Shown in pieces: positions 61,733-64,000 of a stretch of 64,000 nucleotides of DNA (positions are counted from its first letter, which is position 1; each line of letters starts with the position of its first letter). This stretch comes from Plectosphaerella cucumerina (Eukaryota; Ascomycota; Sordariomycetes; Glomerellales; Plectosphaerellaceae). Where the stretch lies: NCBI GenBank assembly GCA_020746995.1, contig JAGPXD010000007.1, positions 744,001 to 808,000 on the forward strand, read 5' to 3'. A program made the position numbers and the translations under genes. The notes beneath the pieces were generated by a model. The model saw only the letters and a program-made list of their open reading frames with translations, ran no database searches and was not told the origin of the DNA.

Positions 61733-64000
61733 CTACTCCAATGCAAGAGCAGAGAGAATGATCTCTCGCCAGTACCATAGCCCTGCCCAGGTGGCTCCGG
61801 GACCAACAACCAGCCACCCAGTCATGACAAAGGCGGCAGCCATTGCGGCAGTTCTTGTCCTAATGTAGCCAACCCGTCTCAAGTCCCAGACCGAGTAAAG
61901 GTTTGAACAAAGAACGACCACTGCCATGACTGCCAGGTTATGATCGAAAATGGCTGGCGTCAGCAAGATCTCCGGTGTCTCGGCTGAGGATCCATCTAAA
62001 AACCCGGGAAAGCCATGGAGATCCTGGAAAAGTATGGCGAGTGGACTAGCTCCAGTGTGTATGAGAACTGCCAAAGCTGCCGAGACTTGAACCCAAAATG
62101 CAACCTGATACGCTCGCCTGAGTGGGCGAATGTCCTTGTTTTGGTAGGCAGCGTTGAGAGCATCAACTTGAGCAGCAGAGCTGGATGGCAGCCCCTGCGT
62201 TCTTCGCCGCTCAAGAACAGATGTCGATACTCTCACAAAAATATTGAACAGTAGTGGTGAGAGCTGCCAGATGGGGGCAGACCACTCCCAAGATCGGGCT
62301 GGATCCGGCATGGTAAAAAGTAAAGCGGGAATGATGTACCCAACAACTAGTGAAGGCAACAGAGAATTGGCCAGCGCTGGTGACACAGGACATCCAGTGG
62401 GAACGGAGTGGCCGAACAAGGGAAGGAAGATTGCATGGACAGCGGCTACACGAGCGGTTCCCTGAAGCTGAATAGCGCAGGATATCAGGATCGGGAAAGC
62501 GAGAGGTGTGAGCTGGTTTCCGATGCGATGACCTTCGATCGAGAAGATGAGAAGCGGCGAGATGAGCTGGCTGGCAGAGTAGAGGAGGCTGACTCTTTCA
62601 GAGATGCTAGCGTCCAGCGGCCAAACGGACGTGGCATCAAAGAATCGGTCGGAGCTGTAGGTAAATACTGTCAGGATGAGAGAGGCGACCATGATGGGGA
62701 GAAATGTCAGCCATGCGACGTTTGACATTGAGTTGGAAATCCGCTTGGCCGGCAGCTCGTCGCCGAAAGGGATGGCTCGCGCTCGATGAGGCACTGGAAG
62801 TGTCTTGATATGCGACCCTCCGAGCATCAGAGCGCCGTTCCGACTCAATAGTTGTTCGCTTCCAAGGAATGGCATGGCGCAGGTGTTGACCAGGTAAGAC
62901 ATGATTGGCCTTTCGTGGGCGAAGAGGGCCTGTTGCTGGTGTGCGGCCTTCACGACGGTCTTCGCTCGACGAAGCCTGGTGCTCTGGACCTGATGAAACG
63001 CTCGAGCAAGCTCTTCAGTGCGAAGACCATCGAAGTTGCCGCCCCGAAGGTCTCTCAGACGCATCAGAGCGTTGACGAGGTCGGCACATGCCTCAATGGC
63101 AATATTGCCGCCATGTCCGTTTATCGGGTTCGGCTAGAATGATTCACGTCAGTGTGGTACTTTTGGAGGAGATCTGTTTGGGGTGCCTACCTTGTGGGCA
63201 GAATCTCCAATGGTGACAATTCTTCTGAAATACCACTTCTTAAACACAAATTCGTGCAAAGGGGTCAGCGCGGACGAGATCCTGTGCTCGACAACGTCGC
63301 CAAATGTGATGCGCTCGGTGATTGGAAGATCCCGGTGTTTCGAGAAGAACTCTGCCTCGTCAACGTTGGTGTAGCGAGGAATGTCAGACCCGCGCCTCGT
63401 ATGCCGGAGCCTTTCGAAGAGGAACCAGTAAACCTTGTCGTCCGGTCCCGTGACGACAAGCTGCGACTTCTGGTCCCCGAGGACCATCTGCTGATCGCCC
63501 TTTGGCCATCCGGGAACATGCTGGGCAATGCCAAAACTGCATCGATAGAAGCAAGCGGCGTCTCCCTCCTCGTCGGGGTCAAAGTGCCCAGGTTCAAGCT
63601 TGGTGGCGAGCCCTCTCATGATCCCTCGGACGGTGCTGTGGACTCCGTCGGCACCCACCACGAAAGTCCCGGCATAGCGAGAGCCGTCTGCGCAGGAAAC
63701 CTCGACCCCTTCCGACGCAAGCACAATGTCCGAGACTGCTTTGTTAACTACGACCCTGTTCTTATGCTTCAGATTGTTGTACAGAATCTTCAAAAGATCT
63801 TGGCGATCAAAGAACAAGAACGGGTACCCATGTCTGCAGTGTTTGCTCGTCAGCTCCTGCTTTGGCCCTCTAGATCGAAGTACTTTACCGGCGGACCATG
63901 TGCTTGGTGATGTCGCCCAACTTGGTGAGTATCGAGCCATCGGCACGACGAATGTACGTCTGGCCAATGCTGATCTGCCCTTCAAGAAACTCAGAGATGG
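61733..64000 (-). CDS. FAD-dependent monooxygenase fused to a polytopic membrane domain (5' end beyond window)
   Basis: Partial: the start and the first nucleotide-binding loop lie past base 64000. The first visible exon (64000-63889) splices to 63832 and restores RHGYPFLFFDRQDLLKILYN. FVVGADGVHSTVRG is the DG motif, and IVTIGDSAHK joined to PNPINGHGGN is the second FAD motif of PaxM-like enzymes. A linker of about 80 residues follows and then about eight TM helices (for example WLTFLPIMVASLILTVFTYS, LLPSLVVGYIIPALLF, VAFWVQVSAALAVLIHTG, NLAVMAVVVLCSNLYSVW), ending with GPGATWAGLWYWREIILSA. Related FAD enzymes epoxidise prenyl chains in meroterpenoid pathways; the membrane part could be a scaffold or a cyclase-like domain (inference). 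Confidence 0.85.

Noticed and set aside
1..64000. Transposons, CRISPR arrays, rRNA
   Set aside because: No terminal repeats, transposase-like frames, arrays or rRNA-like stretches could be seen; CRISPR is not expected in a fungus.

Overview
The window looks like a filamentous ascomycete (Pezizomycotina), most likely a plant-associated Sordariomycete. Genes carry short GT-AG introns (about 45-60 nt, often with CTAAC/CTGAC-like branch points). Families typical of such fungi are present: Zn2Cys6 regulators, Dal5-type MFS transporters, an AA9 polysaccharide monooxygenase with CBM1, an M43 secreted protease and small secreted proteins. The species cannot be fixed from sequence alone. About 33 protein genes are supported. 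No convincing tRNA, rRNA, transposon or CRISPR was found.

Layout. 0.3-9.8 kb: a secreted cupredoxin-like protein, an MFS transporter divergent from a TauD-type dioxygenase, then housekeeping genes (frataxin, AP-3 sigma, a small membrane protein, a degenerate gluconokinase-like protein). 10.0-21.3 kb: a coherent set of two Dal5-type MFS transporters, a mitochondrial tricarboxylate-carrier-like protein, a Zn2Cys6 regulator and a PrpF/aconitate-isomerase-like enzyme with a mitochondrial-type leader. 21.8-28.2 kb: a sugar O-acetyltransferase divergent from a second Zn2Cys6 regulator, an SDR lacking the catalytic Tyr/Lys, and a GPI-type secreted protein. 28.9-33 kb: a processive-type GT2 glycosyltransferase and a fucose-permease-like MFS. 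34.5-42.3 kb: a VOC protein, a six-cysteine secreted protein, a single-pass surface protein, a secreted DJ-1/PfpI protein and a GT34-like glycosyltransferase. 42.4-49.2 kb: a seven-TM RGS receptor, a sugar transporter and the AA9-CBM1 enzyme. 50.8-58.9 kb: a ferritin-like Rds1 protein, a bZIP/DUF3425 regulator divergent from an SDR, a TesB-like thioesterase and a monocarboxylate-type transporter. 60.4-64 kb: an M43 metalloprotease and an FAD monooxygenase fused to a polytopic membrane domain, cut by the window end.

The main discovery candidate is the 10-21 kb block. Its gene content recalls the Ustilago itaconate cluster (mitochondrial carrier, aconitate isomerase, MFS, regulator) but without a decarboxylase, which suggests uptake and use of trans-aconitate or a related tricarboxylate. 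A perfect 10-bp palindrome with core TCCGCGGA occurs exactly four times in the 64 kb by my reading. All four copies lie in the intergenic regions of this block, and 9/10 variants lie in front of the fifth gene. This looks like the operator of a cluster-specific zinc-cluster regulator.
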